Below are positions 8,696-17,547 of a stretch of 43,630 nt of DNA, in pieces. The stretch comes from Bacteroidales bacterium (GTDB taxonomy: Bacteria; Bacteroidota; Bacteroidia; Bacteroidales; UBA12077). The notes beneath the pieces were generated by a model, which had not been told where the DNA came from, searched no databases, and saw only the letters and a program-made list of their open reading frames with translations. The position numbers and the translations under genes are program-made. The stretch covers positions 1-43,630 of the forward strand of contig JAUWQL010000011.1 of NCBI GenBank assembly GCA_030611105.1. Direction: 5' to 3'. Numbering within the stretch: position 1 is the stretch's first letter; the number at the start of each line of letters is the position of its first letter.

Positions 8696-9511
8696 ATGTC
8701 AGTACATCAAAAAGTTAAACGGGTTACAACTCATGTTTTGCATGAAATGAAACTTAGGGGCATAAAAATAGCTATGCTTACCGCTTATGATTATTCAATG
8801 GCAAGAATTCTTGATCATGCTGAAATAGATGTAATTTTAGTTGGAGATTCGGCTTCGAATGTTATGGCAGGTAATGAAACAACTTTGCCTATTACAATGG
8901 ATGAAATGATCTATCATGCTAAATCTGTTGTTCGTGGAGTGAGCAGAGCATTGGTTGTTGTTGATTTACCTTTTGGATCATACCAGGGAAATTCGAAAGA
9001 AGCATTGACAAGTTCTATTCGGATAATGAAGGAAACAGGAAGTCAGGCTGTTAAAATTGAAGGAGGACAGGAAATTATTGAATCTGTGGAAAGAATTTTA
9101 TCTGCGGGAATTCCTGTTATGGGACATTTGGGTTTAACACCTCAGTCGATCCATAAATTTGGTACTTATGTAGTTAGAGCTAGGGAAGAAGAAGAAGCAA
9201 ATAAGTTAATAAAAGATGCTCATATTTTACAAGATGCAGGTTGCTTCGCAATTGTTCTTGAAAAAATCCCTGCTAAACTGGCTGAAAGGGTTGCCAAAGA
9301 ATTAACTATTCCGATTATTGGTATTGGTGCGGGTAGTGGAGTAGATGGACAGGTGTTAGTACTGCATGATTTGCTTGGTATAACACAGGAGTTTTCTCCT
9401 CGATTTTTACGTAGATACCATAATTTATTTGAAGAAATAAAAGGATCTGTAAAGTCGTATATTTCTGACGTTAAAAGCTTAAATTTCCCAAACGAAAAAG
9501 AACAATATTAA
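8696..9511 (+). CDS. panB: 3-methyl-2-oxobutanoate hydroxymethyltransferase
   Basis: 271 residues. This is the ketopantoate hydroxymethyltransferase TIM barrel, with [19 protein letters not shown], the metal-binding stretch [48 protein letters not shown] and [18 protein letters not shown], where the GIGAG loop is a family hallmark. It transfers a hydroxymethyl group from 5,10-methylene-tetrahydrofolate to alpha-ketoisovalerate, the first step to pantothenate and coenzyme A. The other pan genes are not nearby. The branched-chain aminotransferase at 15520-16539 acts on the same ketoacid, but 6 kb away. Confidence 0.97.
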   Translation: MSVHQKVKRVTTHVLHEMKLRGIKIAMLTAYDYSMARILDHAEIDVILVGDSASNVMAGNETTLPITMDEMIYHAKSVVRGVSRALVVVDLPFGSYQGNSKEALTSSIRIMKETGSQAVKIEGGQEIIESVERILSAGIPVMGHLGLTPQSIHKFGTYVVRAREEEEANKLIKDAHILQDAGCFAIVLEKIPAKLAERVAKELTIPIIGIGAGSGVDGQVLVLHDLLGITQEFSPRFLRRYHNLFEEIKGSVKSYISDVKSLNFPNEKEQY

Positions 9512-9642
9512 TAGAGATGAAAGATATAGGATGCAGTTGGGAGTAGGAATAAGCAGTATTAGTTTATTCGTAAATTGTTAAACTTATTGAACTTATTGAA
9601 TTCATAACCTTAAACTCAAAACTTTGGACTCAAAACTTGATA

Positions 9643-10320
9643 ATGGAAATTCTTTACGAAGATAATCACATAATAGCGGTAAATAAAAAAAGTTCTGATA
9701 TAGTTCAAGGTGATAAAACCGGCGATGAACCTTTATCGGAGAAGGTAAAAGCATATATCAAAAAAAAGTATGAAAAACCCGGGGCGGTATTTATTGGAGT
9801 GACTCACAGATTAGATCGTCCGGTTAGTGGAGTGTTGATTTTTGCACGAACCAGTAAAGCTCTTACAAGATTAAATAAGATGTTTCTTGAAAAAGAAGTT
9901 AAGAAAACTTATTGGGCTATTGTAAAAGAGAAACCAATAAAAGAAACGGATACTTTAAACCATTATATTGTAAGGAATCAGAAAAAAAATAAATCGTTTG
10001 CGTACGATAAAGAAGTTAATAATTCAAAGTTGGCAAGCTTATCATATAAGCTAATTGCTTCGGCAGATAATTATTATTTATTGGAAGTTGATTTACACAC
10101 AGGACGGCATCACCAAATTCGTTGTCAATTGGCAAAGATTGGTTGTCCGATTAAAGGCGATTTAAAATATGGATTCCCGAGATCAAATTCCGATGGAGGA
10201 ATAAGTTTGCATTCAAGAAAGATTGAGTTTATTCATCCGGTTCAAAAAGAGCAAGTTTCAGTAATTGCAAATCCACCAAAGGATTCTTTGTGGGATTATT
10301 TTGTTCCGATTGTTTCTTAA
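9643..10320 (+). CDS. RluA-family 23S rRNA/tRNA pseudouridine synthase
   Basis: 225 residues from ATG 9643-9645; an in-frame TTG two codons earlier is less likely. The catalytic motif HRLDRPVSGVLIFARTS contains the essential Asp of the HRLDR signature. LEVDLHTGRHHQIRCQLA and GCPIKGDLKYG are the other family blocks. There is no N-terminal S4 domain, so this is the short RluA/RluC-like form; the target uridine cannot be deduced. The stop codon lies inside the left arm of the inverted-repeat element that follows, so the element sits directly against the gene end. About 130 bp of non-coding DNA with short degenerate repeats (for example AACTTATTG twice near 9585) separates it from panB. Confidence 0.92.
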   Translation: MEILYEDNHIIAVNKKSSDIVQGDKTGDEPLSEKVKAYIKKKYEKPGAVFIGVTHRLDRPVSGVLIFARTSKALTRLNKMFLEKEVKKTYWAIVKEKPIKETDTLNHYIVRNQKKNKSFAYDKEVNNSKLASLSYKLIASADNYYLLEVDLHTGRHHQIRCQLAKIGCPIKGDLKYGFPRSNSDGGISLHSRKIEFIHPVQKEQVSVIANPPKDSLWDYFVPIVS

Positions 10321-10584
10321 GGCAACCTCTATTAATTCGTTTGCATCAAAATTTCCATAGCTTTTTAAAGGCAAGGAAAAACTTTGAAGAACTATCGGGA
10401 TAATGCGAAAAGTTTTGACGAAGAATTTGGAAAGCTATGGAAACCGTTCGGGAATAAAGATAATAAACGATCTGGCTGCGTTATATTTTATTTTCAATAG
10501 CTATGGCTATTCAAAAAAAATATGCCTTGTATCTCATTCATTTTCTTTATTTTTTGAAAGAAACGAATTAATAGAGATTGCCTT
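10319..10584. mobile_element. MITE-like element with 24-bp terminal inverted repeats
   Basis: The ends 10319-10342 and 10561-10584 are inverted repeats matching at 23 of 24 positions (core CTCTATTAATTCGTTT), with a further TCAAAA match just inside. A second, perfect inverted repeat lies inside: TTTCCATAGCTTT at 10352-10364 and AAAGCTATGGAAA at 10431-10443. Within that is a third pair (AAAACTTT/AAAGTTTT), and a small hairpin AATAGC-TATG-GCTATT lies near 10498. No transposase is encoded; the 66-codon frame inside is not credible. The length and nested inverted repeats fit a non-autonomous transposon-derived element. A structured RNA is the alternative. No clear target-site duplication is visible. 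Confidence 0.65.
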
Positions 10585-10654
10585 TAAAATTATTTTTAGG
10601 TGATGAAATAAAAATAGGCTAATTTAGTCCTGTCATAAATTATATTTTACGAGT
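10321..10654. other. Gene-free gap filled mainly by the inverted-repeat element
   Basis: 334 bp between the pseudouridine synthase and the LytTR regulator. The first 264 bp are the MITE-like element. The remaining 70 bp are AT-rich leader of the LytTR gene without a clear -7 box. Confidence 0.7.
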
Positions 10655-11491
10655 ATGTTCAAATTTTTAAATAAGCCTTATCCATTTAATGATGATTTAA
10701 AGTACAATAGTAAACTCATATTTTTTATTAGTATAGGAGTATTAGCTTTTTTATACCTATTTCAACCATTAGACGTGAGTTTAATGGATAATAAACAGAA
10801 GTTTTACGTTGTCGTGGGCTTGGGAGCCATTACTTTTCTTTCGCTTAGTTTAAATTTGTTAATTCTTCCAAGTTTATTCCCGGGTATTTTTATTAAACGA
10901 ATTTGGAGTATTAAGAAGGAAATTTTGTGGAATATCTGGATTTTAACAACTATTTCAATAGGTTATTATTTATATTATAAACTATTAGGAATATTTGATA
11001 TTGATTTTAAAATGTTTCTTGGGTTAATTATTATTGCTATAATACCAATAACAGGTCTGATTACTGTTAATCAGAACAGAATGTTACGATTCAATTTAAA
11101 GTTATCAGAAGGTATAAATAAGAAACTAAACGAGAATAAGTTAATCGAAGAAAAATTAGCACATTTCAAATCAGATTATGTAAAAGATAACCTTTCAATA
11201 AAAGTAAGTTTAATATTGTTTATTCGTGCAGCCAATAATTATATTGAAGTATTCTGGAAAGAAGGCGATAAGCCTAAAAGTCAAATGATCCGAACCAGCT
11301 TGCTTAAAGTTGAGGACTTATTAAAAGAGCATAAATTTATTTTTAAATGCCATCGCTCATACATGGTGAATATCAATTTTATTGATAAAATTGAAGGAAA
11401 TATTCAAGGATATAAATTGTTTTTTGAAAATCTGGATTTTTCTATACCTGTTTCTAAAAATTTTGCGAATAAATTAAAGGAACTCATTTAA
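10655..11491 (+). CDS. Membrane-bound LytTR-family transcriptional regulator
   Basis: 278 residues. Four hydrophobic segments (about 25-42, 50-72, 88-108 and 120-140) form a membrane domain. A short helical linker follows, then a C-terminal LytTR DNA-binding domain (about 180-278) with LFIRAANNYIEVFW, RTSLLKVEDLL, FKCHRSYMVNINFIDKIEG and FSIPVSKNFANKL, all typical of the AgrA/LytR fold. There is no receiver domain, so any signal must come through the membrane part. Four-helix-plus-LytTR proteins are common in Bacteroidota and of unknown ligand. The flanking genes do not share an obvious pathway. Confidence 0.9.
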   Translation: MFKFLNKPYPFNDDLKYNSKLIFFISIGVLAFLYLFQPLDVSLMDNKQKFYVVVGLGAITFLSLSLNLLILPSLFPGIFIKRIWSIKKEILWNIWILTTISIGYYLYYKLLGIFDIDFKMFLGLIIIAIIPITGLITVNQNRMLRFNLKLSEGINKKLNENKLIEEKLAHFKSDYVKDNLSIKVSLILFIRAANNYIEVFWKEGDKPKSQMIRTSLLKVEDLLKEHKFIFKCHRSYMVNINFIDKIEGNIQGYKLFFENLDFSIPVSKNFANKLKELI

Positions 11492-11611
11492 TTCACGTCA
11501 GAATTTGTTCTATTCACCCCTGAATAGGGAATTTTAATCCCTAAATATGATATTTTAAACCTATTCTTTTACTATTAATACCTATTTTTTCCTGAGTACA
11601 GGGTTTCCTAT

Positions 11612-11619
11612 TAGTTTTG
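11612..11619 (+). promoter_or_regulatory. -7 box of the nitronate monooxygenase-like gene
   Basis: TAGTTTTG matches TAnnTTTG and lies 28 bp upstream of the start codon. The region before it (11515-11600) contains AGGGA-ATTTTAA-TCCCT and repeated ACCTATT words, which could be regulator sites. Confidence 0.5.
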
Positions 11620-11647
11620 TGATGTTTTAAAATAATTTTTAAATATT

Positions 11648-12823
11648 ATGAATCCATTAAAAATAGGAAACTTAAAAGTTAATTTGCCAATAATTCAGGG
11701 CGGAATGGGAGTAGCTATCTCATTGTCAGGATTAGCATCTGCTGTTGCAAATGCAGGAGGTATAGGTGTTATTTCTGCTGTTGCAATAGGAATGACTGAG
11801 CCTGATTATATGAAAAATTATCGTGAGGCAAATAAAAGAGCATTGCGTAAAGAAATAAGAAAAGCAAGAAGCTTAACAGATGGTGTTCTTGGTGTGAATT
11901 TAATGATTGCAGTGACAGATTATGAGGAGTTACTTACTGTTGCTCTTGAAGAAAAAATTGATGTAATAATTTTAGGAGCGGGATTACCATTGAAAATGCC
12001 TCAATATGTAACTGAAAAAGGATTTGAGAATATTCATACGAAATTTATTCCAAAAGTTTCATCAGCGAAAGCTGCCAGAGTAATTTTTTCATATTGGGCT
12101 AAAAACTTTAATTATATTCCTGATGCAGTTGTTGTTGAAGGCCCACTGGCCGGAGGACATCTTGGATTTAAAAAAGAAGACTTAACAGGTGAAGTTGTAC
12201 CCTTGGCTGATTTAATTGAGGAGACTGTACTGGAAATTAGTCAATTCGAGAAAGATTTTGGGAAGGAAGTGCCAGTTATTGCAGGAGGTGGAATATATTC
12301 GGGCAGAGATATGTATGAAATTATGCAAAAGGGAGCAAAAGGAGTTAAAATGGGAACTCGATTTGTGCCAACGCATGAATGTGATGCATCGATTAAATTT
12401 AAAGAAACATATATAAATTCGACTAAAGATGATATTACTATAATCGATAGTCCTGTTGGATTACCTGGCAGAGTTATACGAACCAAATTTGTTGATCAAA
12501 TTAATGCTGGTAATGCAAAGCCGTTTAAATGTCCATGGAAATGTTTAAAATCTTGTGATTTTAGAAAAGTTCCTTATTGTATTGCACAAGCTCTTTTTAA
12601 TGCTGCTCGCGGTAATATGGATGAAGGCTTTGCTTTTGCAGGATCTAAAGCTTATTTGTCAACAAAAATACAATCTGTTTCTCAGATTGTGTTGGAGTTA
12701 AAGGTAGAGTATTACAAAATGAAGTACCTGGAGTATTTAAAAAACTTTGTTGGGCAAAAATTTATACCCGAACGAATTAATATCCCCAATGTTATACCTA
12801 ATATTGGATTAAAACTTGCGTAA
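11648..12823 (+). CDS. Nitronate monooxygenase-like FMN-dependent TIM-barrel oxidoreductase
   Basis: 391 residues. The N-terminal FMN-barrel motif IIQGGMGVAISLSGLASAVA is followed by GGIGVIS, VVVEGPLAGGHLGF (carrying the His conserved in nitronate monooxygenases), VPVIAGGGIYSGRD and GVKMGTRFV. This places it in the 2-nitropropane dioxygenase/FabK superfamily. The long C-terminus with a cysteine cluster (CPWKCLKSCDFRKVPYC) marks a subgroup frequent in anaerobes and Bacteroidota. The natural substrate may be a nitronate or an enoyl compound; the sequence does not decide. It is a monocistronic gene with its own promoter. Confidence 0.85.
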   Translation: MNPLKIGNLKVNLPIIQGGMGVAISLSGLASAVANAGGIGVISAVAIGMTEPDYMKNYREANKRALRKEIRKARSLTDGVLGVNLMIAVTDYEELLTVALEEKIDVIILGAGLPLKMPQYVTEKGFENIHTKFIPKVSSAKAARVIFSYWAKNFNYIPDAVVVEGPLAGGHLGFKKEDLTGEVVPLADLIEETVLEISQFEKDFGKEVPVIAGGGIYSGRDMYEIMQKGAKGVKMGTRFVPTHECDASIKFKETYINSTKDDITIIDSPVGLPGRVIRTKFVDQINAGNAKPFKCPWKCLKSCDFRKVPYCIAQALFNAARGNMDEGFAFAGSKAYLSTKIQSVSQIVLELKVEYYKMKYLEYLKNFVGQKFIPERINIPNVIPNIGLKLA

Positions 12824-12878
12824 ACAGTAATAAGTTTAATTTTTCTTGATATTTTTATAGTTGTATTAAATATATGTT

Positions 12879-12886
12879 TATCTTTG
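12879..12886 (+). promoter_or_regulatory. -7 box of the cold-shock gene
   Basis: TATCTTTG is an exact -7 match, 24 bp before the start codon. A TTG at 12861-12863 is somewhat too close for a canonical -33. The resulting leader is short, unlike the long thermosensor leaders of enteric cspA. Confidence 0.55.
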
Positions 12887-12910
12887 TACCAAATTTTTTA
12901 AAAAAATATT

Positions 12911-13102
12911 ATGAATAAAGGAACAGTAAAATTTTTTAATGAATCAAAAGGTTATGGATTCATTAAAGACACAGAAACAGAAAAAGAGTACTTTGTACAC
13001 GTATCTGGTTTGATTGATGAAATCAATGAAAATGATGAAGTTACTTTCGAATTACAAGAAGGTAAAAAAGGATTAAATGCGGTAAATGTGAAATTAGCTT
13101 AG
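12911..13102 (+). CDS. Cold-shock domain protein
   Basis: 63 residues, one OB-fold cold-shock domain. The RNA-binding motifs RNP1 (KGYGFIK) and RNP2 (YFVHVS) are both present, and the protein opens with the usual GTVKFFNESKGYGFI. It should bind single-stranded RNA or DNA as an RNA chaperone. It is monocistronic, between a TAnnTTTG box and an intrinsic terminator. Whether it is cold-induced cannot be told from sequence. Confidence 0.96.
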   Translation: MNKGTVKFFNESKGYGFIKDTETEKEYFVHVSGLIDEINENDEVTFELQEGKKGLNAVNVKLA

Positions 13103-13133
13103 TCTAAAGATATTTAATGCTCATTTAAGATTT

Positions 13134-13165
13134 AAGTCTTACTAATTTTAGTAAGGCTTTTTTTA
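13134..13165 (+). terminator. Intrinsic terminator of the cold-shock gene
   Basis: Arms AAGTCTTACT and AGTAAGGCTT (one G-U pair) surround a short AT loop and are followed by seven T's. Confidence 0.85.
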
Positions 13166-13263
13166 TTGTAAATTTTTCATAAGTTCACATTAAACTTTAT
13201 TCAAGAATTAGTATCTTAATTTAAAATGAATTTGAATCAAAATAATAACCATAAAAAAATATT

Positions 13264-15357
13264 ATGAAAAAACTATTTTTAATTGCCCTCATGTCGGGGA
13301 TGTTTTTTACATCTTGCACAAAGCAAGAAAGTGCTAATAATCCGCTATTAGCAGAATACAATACCCCATTTGATGTTCCTCCGTTTGAAAAAGTGAAACT
13401 GGAACATTTTACTCCTGCTTTTGAAGAAGCAATGAAACAGCATAAAGCTGAAATAGAAGCAATTTTAACAAATCCGGAAGAACCAACATATGAGAACACT
13501 GTTGAGGCTTCTTATTATGCCGGCGAATTATTAGGAAAAGTAGGTGCTGTTTTTGGCACTTTTAATAGTGTTAATATTAGCGACGAGATACAGGTTTTAG
13601 CTCAGGAGATTTATCCAAAATTATCTGCACATGGTGATGAAATCAGACTTGATCCAAGATATTTTGAAAGAATAAAAGTTGTTTATGAAAATAGAGATAA
13701 ATATGAATTAAACGAAGAACAATTATTTTTGCTGGAAAATGGTTACAAAAGTTTTATTCGTAGTGGAGCTGCACTGCCGGAAGATAAAAAAGAAATTTTA
13801 AAACAAATTAATCAGCAATTATCATCTTTAACATTACAATTTAGCCAAAATGTATTAGCAGAAGTTAACAATTTTAAATTAATAATTACCGATGAGGTTG
13901 CTCTTTCCGGTTTACCTGAAGCATCTATTCAGGCTGCTGCTGAAACTGCTGCTAAAGACAGTATGGAAGGATGGGTTTTTACAATTCAAAAGCCAAGCAT
14001 GATTCCTTTCATACAATATGCAGATAATCGTGAGTTAAGAAAAACGATTTATGATGCATATGTTAATCAGGGAAATCATGATGATGAAAAAGATAATAAA
14101 GATATCCTGGCTCAAATTGTAAATTTAAGAGTTAAAAGAGCTAATTTACTTGGTTATGAAAATCATGCAGCATATAGAACCGAAAACAGAATGGCTAAAA
14201 ATCCTGAGAGAGTTTTTGATTTGTTAAATCAATTATGGGAAGGAATTTTACCTAAAGTTAAAGAAGAAAGAGCTGCTCTACAAGCAATGATTGATAAAGA
14301 AGGTGGAGACTTTAAATTAGAGCCACACGATTGGTTTTATTATACAGAAAAGCTTCGTAAAGAAAAGTACGATTTAGATGAAAGTGAAGTGCGACCTTAT
14401 TTTGAATTAGAAAATGTTCGAAAAGGAATATTTACTGTAGCAAATAAATTATATGGAATTACATTTACTGAGATTGATGGTATTCCTGTACCACATCCTG
14501 AAACTACAGTATATGAAGTTAAAGAAGCTGACGGTTCTCATATTGGATTATTCTTTATGGATATGCATCCAAGAGCTAGTAAGCGTGGTGGTGCATGGTG
14601 TAGTGGATTCCAGGGCCATTCTTTCACAAAAGATGGTAAAGAAATTACTCCATTAGTTAATAATGTGTGTAATCTCACTCGTTCTAGTGGTGATACTCCT
14701 GCTCTTTTAAGTGTTGATGAAGTTAGCACTATGTTTCATGAATTTGGACATGCTTTAGATGGATTGTTTTCGGAAACATCATATAGAGCGGGCAATATAG
14801 CTTGGGATTTTGTTGAGTTACCAGCTCAAATTATGGAACACTGGGCTTTTGAACCAGAAGTGTTAAAGATGTATGCTGCTCATTACGAAACAGGTGAAGT
14901 AATTCCCGATGAGTTAATTGAGAAATTAGAAAAAAGTGCAAACTTTAACCAGGGATTTGGTCTGACTGAAATTCTTGCAGCTTCGTTACTTGATATGAAA
15001 TTTCATATGATGACAGAGGAGGATCCTAATTTAAATGTAATGGATTTCGAAAAGAAATATATGGATGAAATTGGTTTAATTCCAGAAATTTACTCAAGAT
15101 ACAGACCGACATATTTCCGCCATATTATGGGTGGATATGATGCTGGATATTATTCATATACATGGGCTAGTGTGCTTGACAATGATGCATTTGAAGCATT
15201 TAAAGAGACAGATATATTCGATCAGGTTACAGCAAAATCGTTCAGAGAAAATGTACTTGCCATGAATGGAATTAAAGATGCAATGGAAATGTATGTTGCA
15301 TTCAGAGGTCGCGAGCCTAAAATTGATGCTTTACTAAAAAGCTTGGGTATAGAATAA
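13264..15357 (+). CDS. M3-family zinc metallopeptidase (peptidyl-dipeptidase Dcp type), lipoprotein
   Basis: 697 residues. The lipoprotein signal MKKLFLIALMSGMFFTSC puts the acylated Cys at 18, so the enzyme is anchored in a membrane facing the periplasm or surface. The M3 zinc motif HEFGH begins at His492 (TMFHEFGHALDGLFS), and the third-ligand region follows in WDFVELPAQIMEHWAFEP. The C-terminal YYSYTWASVLDNDAFEAF and RFRHIMGG-like (YFRHIMGGYDAGYYSY) blocks are typical of Dcp and oligopeptidase A. It probably trims dipeptides or short peptides taken up from the environment. It stands alone between two terminators. Confidence 0.94.
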   Translation: MKKLFLIALMSGMFFTSCTKQESANNPLLAEYNTPFDVPPFEKVKLEHFTPAFEEAMKQHKAEIEAILTNPEEPTYENTVEASYYAGELLGKVGAVFGTFNSVNISDEIQVLAQEIYPKLSAHGDEIRLDPRYFERIKVVYENRDKYELNEEQLFLLENGYKSFIRSGAALPEDKKEILKQINQQLSSLTLQFSQNVLAEVNNFKLIITDEVALSGLPEASIQAAAETAAKDSMEGWVFTIQKPSMIPFIQYADNRELRKTIYDAYVNQGNHDDEKDNKDILAQIVNLRVKRANLLGYENHAAYRTENRMAKNPERVFDLLNQLWEGILPKVKEERAALQAMIDKEGGDFKLEPHDWFYYTEKLRKEKYDLDESEVRPYFELENVRKGIFTVANKLYGITFTEIDGIPVPHPETTVYEVKEADGSHIGLFFMDMHPRASKRGGAWCSGFQGHSFTKDGKEITPLVNNVCNLTRSSGDTPALLSVDEVSTMFHEFGHALDGLFSETSYRAGNIAWDFVELPAQIMEHWAFEPEVLKMYAAHYETGEVIPDELIEKLEKSANFNQGFGLTEILAASLLDMKFHMMTEEDPNLNVMDFEKKYMDEIGLIPEIYSRYRPTYFRHIMGGYDAGYYSYTWASVLDNDAFEAFKETDIFDQVTAKSFRENVLAMNGIKDAMEMYVAFRGREPKIDALLKSLGIE

Positions 15358-15376
15358 GCTAAATTATATTTAATAG

Positions 15377-15413
15377 AGGAGTTGTTTTAAATACTAAACA
15401 GCTCCTTTTTTTT
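15377..15413 (+). terminator. Intrinsic terminator of the M3 peptidase gene
   Basis: Arms AGGAGTTGTTT (15377-15387) and AAACAGCTCCT (15396-15406) pair with one G-U and run into eight T's. Confidence 0.88.
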
Positions 15414-15477
15414 ATTACTAATAATTAAAAACTGTTGCAAAATAGTTTTTTTATAAAATTTCATTGGATGATTTTGG

Positions 15478-15485
15478 TATCTTTG
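15478..15485 (+). promoter_or_regulatory. -7 box of ilvE
   Basis: TATCTTTG is an exact -7 match, 34 bp before the ilvE start. No TTG is found at the best -33 spacing. Confidence 0.55.
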
Positions 15486-15519
15486 AGCAGTAAAAATTGA
15501 AAATCAAAAATATACAATT

Positions 15520-16539
15520 ATGATAAACATTGAATGGGGTAAATTACCTTTTGGTTATTCAAAAACCGACTATAATATCAGATGCTATTACAGAGATGGT
15601 AAGTGGGGCAAGTTAGAAATATCTTCATCTGAATTTTTAAACTTACATATTTCAGCAACAGCATTACATTATGGACAACAGGCTTTTGAAGGGATGAAAG
15701 CTTATCGTGGTAAGGACGGTAAAATAAGATTATTTCGTTGGGAAGAAAATTTTAAGCGTATGAAACGTTCTGCTAATGGAATATTAATGCAGCCTATTAC
15801 AAAAGACCTTTTTAAAGAAGCAATTACTAAGGCTGTTTTAATGAACGAGCGATTTGTTCCGCCACATGGAACGGGTGCTACTTTGTATTTACGTCCTTTA
15901 TTAATTGGTTCAGGTCCGCAAATTGGTGTAAAACCAGCCGATGAATATTTATTTATGGTATTTGTTTTGCCAGTTGGACCATATTTTAAAGAAGGTTTTA
16001 ATCCTGTGAAAATTGCCGTTATCAGAGATTCTGACCGTGCTGCGCCATTAGGAACAGGAAGTATTAAAGTGGGTGGAAATTATGCATCAAGTTTACCTGG
16101 TGTAAAAAAAGCACACGACGAAGGTTATGGAGCACCAATGTATCTTGATTCAGTTCATAAAAAATATATTGATGAAATTGGAGCAGCAAATTTCTTTGGA
16201 ATTAAAGACAATACATATATTACACCAAAATCACCTTCAATATTACCATCAATTACTAATATGAGTATTATGCAATTGGCAGAAGATATGGGATTGAAAG
16301 TTGAAAGAAGACCTATTGATATTGAGGAATTAAGTACTTTCGAAGAAGTAGGTGCGTGTGGTACTGCTGCAATTATTTCTCCTATTGGTGAAATTTACGA
16401 TATTGATAAAGATAAAAAGTATAATTTCTGTAAAGATGGTAAAGCAGGACCGATATCAACTCAAATTTATAATAGGTTGGTTGCGATTCAGTATGGCGAT
16501 GAGCCTGATTCTCATAATTGGGTTGAAATTATTAAGTAG
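15520..16539 (+). CDS. ilvE: Branched-chain amino acid aminotransferase
   Basis: 339 residues, class IV PLP-dependent aminotransferase of the longer, eukaryote-like (BCAT2-type) subfamily. ALHYGQQAFEGMKAYRGKDG and LRPLLIGSGPQIGV form the substrate and PLP pockets. The Schiff-base lysine is Lys183 in GTGSIKVGGNYA. The C-terminal EEVGACGTAAIISPIGEI binds the PLP phosphate. It catalyses the last step of valine, leucine and isoleucine synthesis, or the first step of their breakdown, with glutamate/2-oxoglutarate. No ilv or leu genes adjoin it; it is a single transcription unit closed by a strong bidirectional terminator. Confidence 0.96.
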   Translation: MINIEWGKLPFGYSKTDYNIRCYYRDGKWGKLEISSSEFLNLHISATALHYGQQAFEGMKAYRGKDGKIRLFRWEENFKRMKRSANGILMQPITKDLFKEAITKAVLMNERFVPPHGTGATLYLRPLLIGSGPQIGVKPADEYLFMVFVLPVGPYFKEGFNPVKIAVIRDSDRAAPLGTGSIKVGGNYASSLPGVKKAHDEGYGAPMYLDSVHKKYIDEIGAANFFGIKDNTYITPKSPSILPSITNMSIMQLAEDMGLKVERRPIDIEELSTFEEVGACGTAAIISPIGEIYDIDKDKKYNFCKDGKAGPISTQIYNRLVAIQYGDEPDSHNWVEIIK

Positions 16540-16554
16540 AATATAATATGAAAT

Positions 16555-16591
16555 TAAAAAGAGGGTTTTCAAGCAGAAAACCCTCTTTTAT
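16555..16591. terminator. Bidirectional terminator between ilvE and the SiaC-like gene
   Basis: A perfect 12-bp stem (AAGAGGGTTTTC with GAAAACCCTCTT, 5-nt loop) is flanked by A's on the left and T's on the right. It can therefore serve the converging genes on both strands. Confidence 0.92.
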
Positions 16592-16610
16592 ATAATTTAA
16601 ATGAAAATTA

Positions 16611-16997
16611 TTACTCAAATTCTATCAGTTCAATCTTCATTCCTGATTCTGCTTCAAAATCTTCAACTTCTTCTACCATGTCAGGGTCCGATTTATCGTA
16701 ATACCAATTTACTTTAACTTTTCCTCCTTCATCTTCAAAATCTTTTAAAATTTCCAATATATCTAAAATACATTTGGTAGAACTTGTATTTAAATATATA
16801 AGCTTAATGTTTAATTCTAGCGATTTTTTAATATGTTTTGCATAATCTTTTATCCAGTTAATTAGTGGTAGATAAAACTTGTAAGTCTCTTCCATATATG
16901 ATTCGCCACTTATTTCGCAAATGCCCTTATCTACATCAAAACTTACCTCAGGGAAATAAGGAGTCGTTGGAGAGCTTGTTAAAGTAATATTTTCCAT
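16611..16997 (-). CDS. SiaC-like regulatory phosphoprotein (DUF1987)
   Basis: 128 residues. It begins with MENITLTSSPTTPYFPEVSFD and contains the segment KLIYLNTSSTKCILDILEIL, the family's conserved region around the phosphorylated Ser/Thr, then a C-terminal acidic part with VNWYYDKSDPDMVEEVEDF. In Pseudomonas aeruginosa, SiaC is phosphorylated by SiaB, dephosphorylated by SiaA, and in the unphosphorylated form activates the diguanylate cyclase SiaD. Here the gene is last in an operon with two SpoIIE phosphatases and a SiaB-like kinase, 12 bp after the kinase, so the same switch is likely. No GGDEF protein is nearby; the target is open. The family assignment is by pattern recognition. Confidence 0.85.
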   Translation of the reverse strand: MENITLTSSPTTPYFPEVSFDVDKGICEISGESYMEETYKFYLPLINWIKDYAKHIKKSLELNIKLIYLNTSSTKCILDILEILKDFEDEGGKVKVNWYYDKSDPDMVEEVEDFEAESGMKIELIEFE

Positions 16998-17009
16998 AAT
17001 ATGATTCGT

Positions 17010-17540
17010 TTAATATTTATCAATTGTAACTGTTAGTGAAAAATAAGAAAAATCTTCGTTAATTTTGTCTACTTTATATTCTAATTTATTTTTGGATAGC
17101 ATTACGGCTTGAATTAAACCAATTCTGGCTCCAAATTTTTCTCCGGGCGAATTTAATCTTTGTTCTCTTTTTAATTCTCTTAATTTCATTTGATCTGAAG
17201 CATTTACTAATTCGCAACGCTCAGTCAGTATTTCAGCATCTGTTTTTTTTACCTGATTTTTAGTTGTAAAACTATAAGCAGTATCAAATTCTTTAAGAGA
17301 AAGTTCTCCTACACCAATTCTTTGCACATTGTTAACCATATGAAAATTTTCGGAATAATTCGATACATTTTGCGAAAGTTCAATAAAAATTTTGAAAAGT
17401 TTTTTCCGTGCATTACTATAAGCATCATTAAAGTTGCGGATATTAGTACCAAAAACAGATATTAGCTCGATGTAAAAAGGTCCGTTATAAGATAATATTG
17501 TTTTACTTGTCATAGTTGAAACTGTATTCGTATCCACCAT
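17010..17540 (-). CDS. SiaB-like protein kinase (GHKL fold, DUF6272)
   Basis: 176 residues. An N-box-like helix KIFIELSQNVSNYSE (Glu and Asn spaced as in GHKL ATPases) and a C-terminal glycine-containing segment GARIGLIQAVMLSKNKLEY fit a small anti-sigma-factor-like kinase of the SiaB family. The protein has no membrane segment. It should phosphorylate the SiaC-like protein encoded 12 bp downstream. It begins 7 bp after the TPR-SpoIIE phosphatase gene. The order phosphatase-kinase-phosphoprotein matches siaA-siaB-siaC. Confidence 0.8.
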   Translation of the reverse strand: MVDTNTVSTMTSKTILSYNGPFYIELISVFGTNIRNFNDAYSNARKKLFKIFIELSQNVSNYSENFHMVNNVQRIGVGELSLKEFDTAYSFTTKNQVKKTDAEILTERCELVNASDQMKLRELKREQRLNSPGEKFGARIGLIQAVMLSKNKLEYKVDKINEDFSYFSLTVTIDKY

Positions 17541-17547
17541 TATTAGG

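Noticed and set aside
10403-10603. 66-codon plus-strand frame inside the inverted-repeat element
   Set aside because: It spans the inner and outer inverted repeats, has no family resemblance and no start signal; its sequence is explained by the element.
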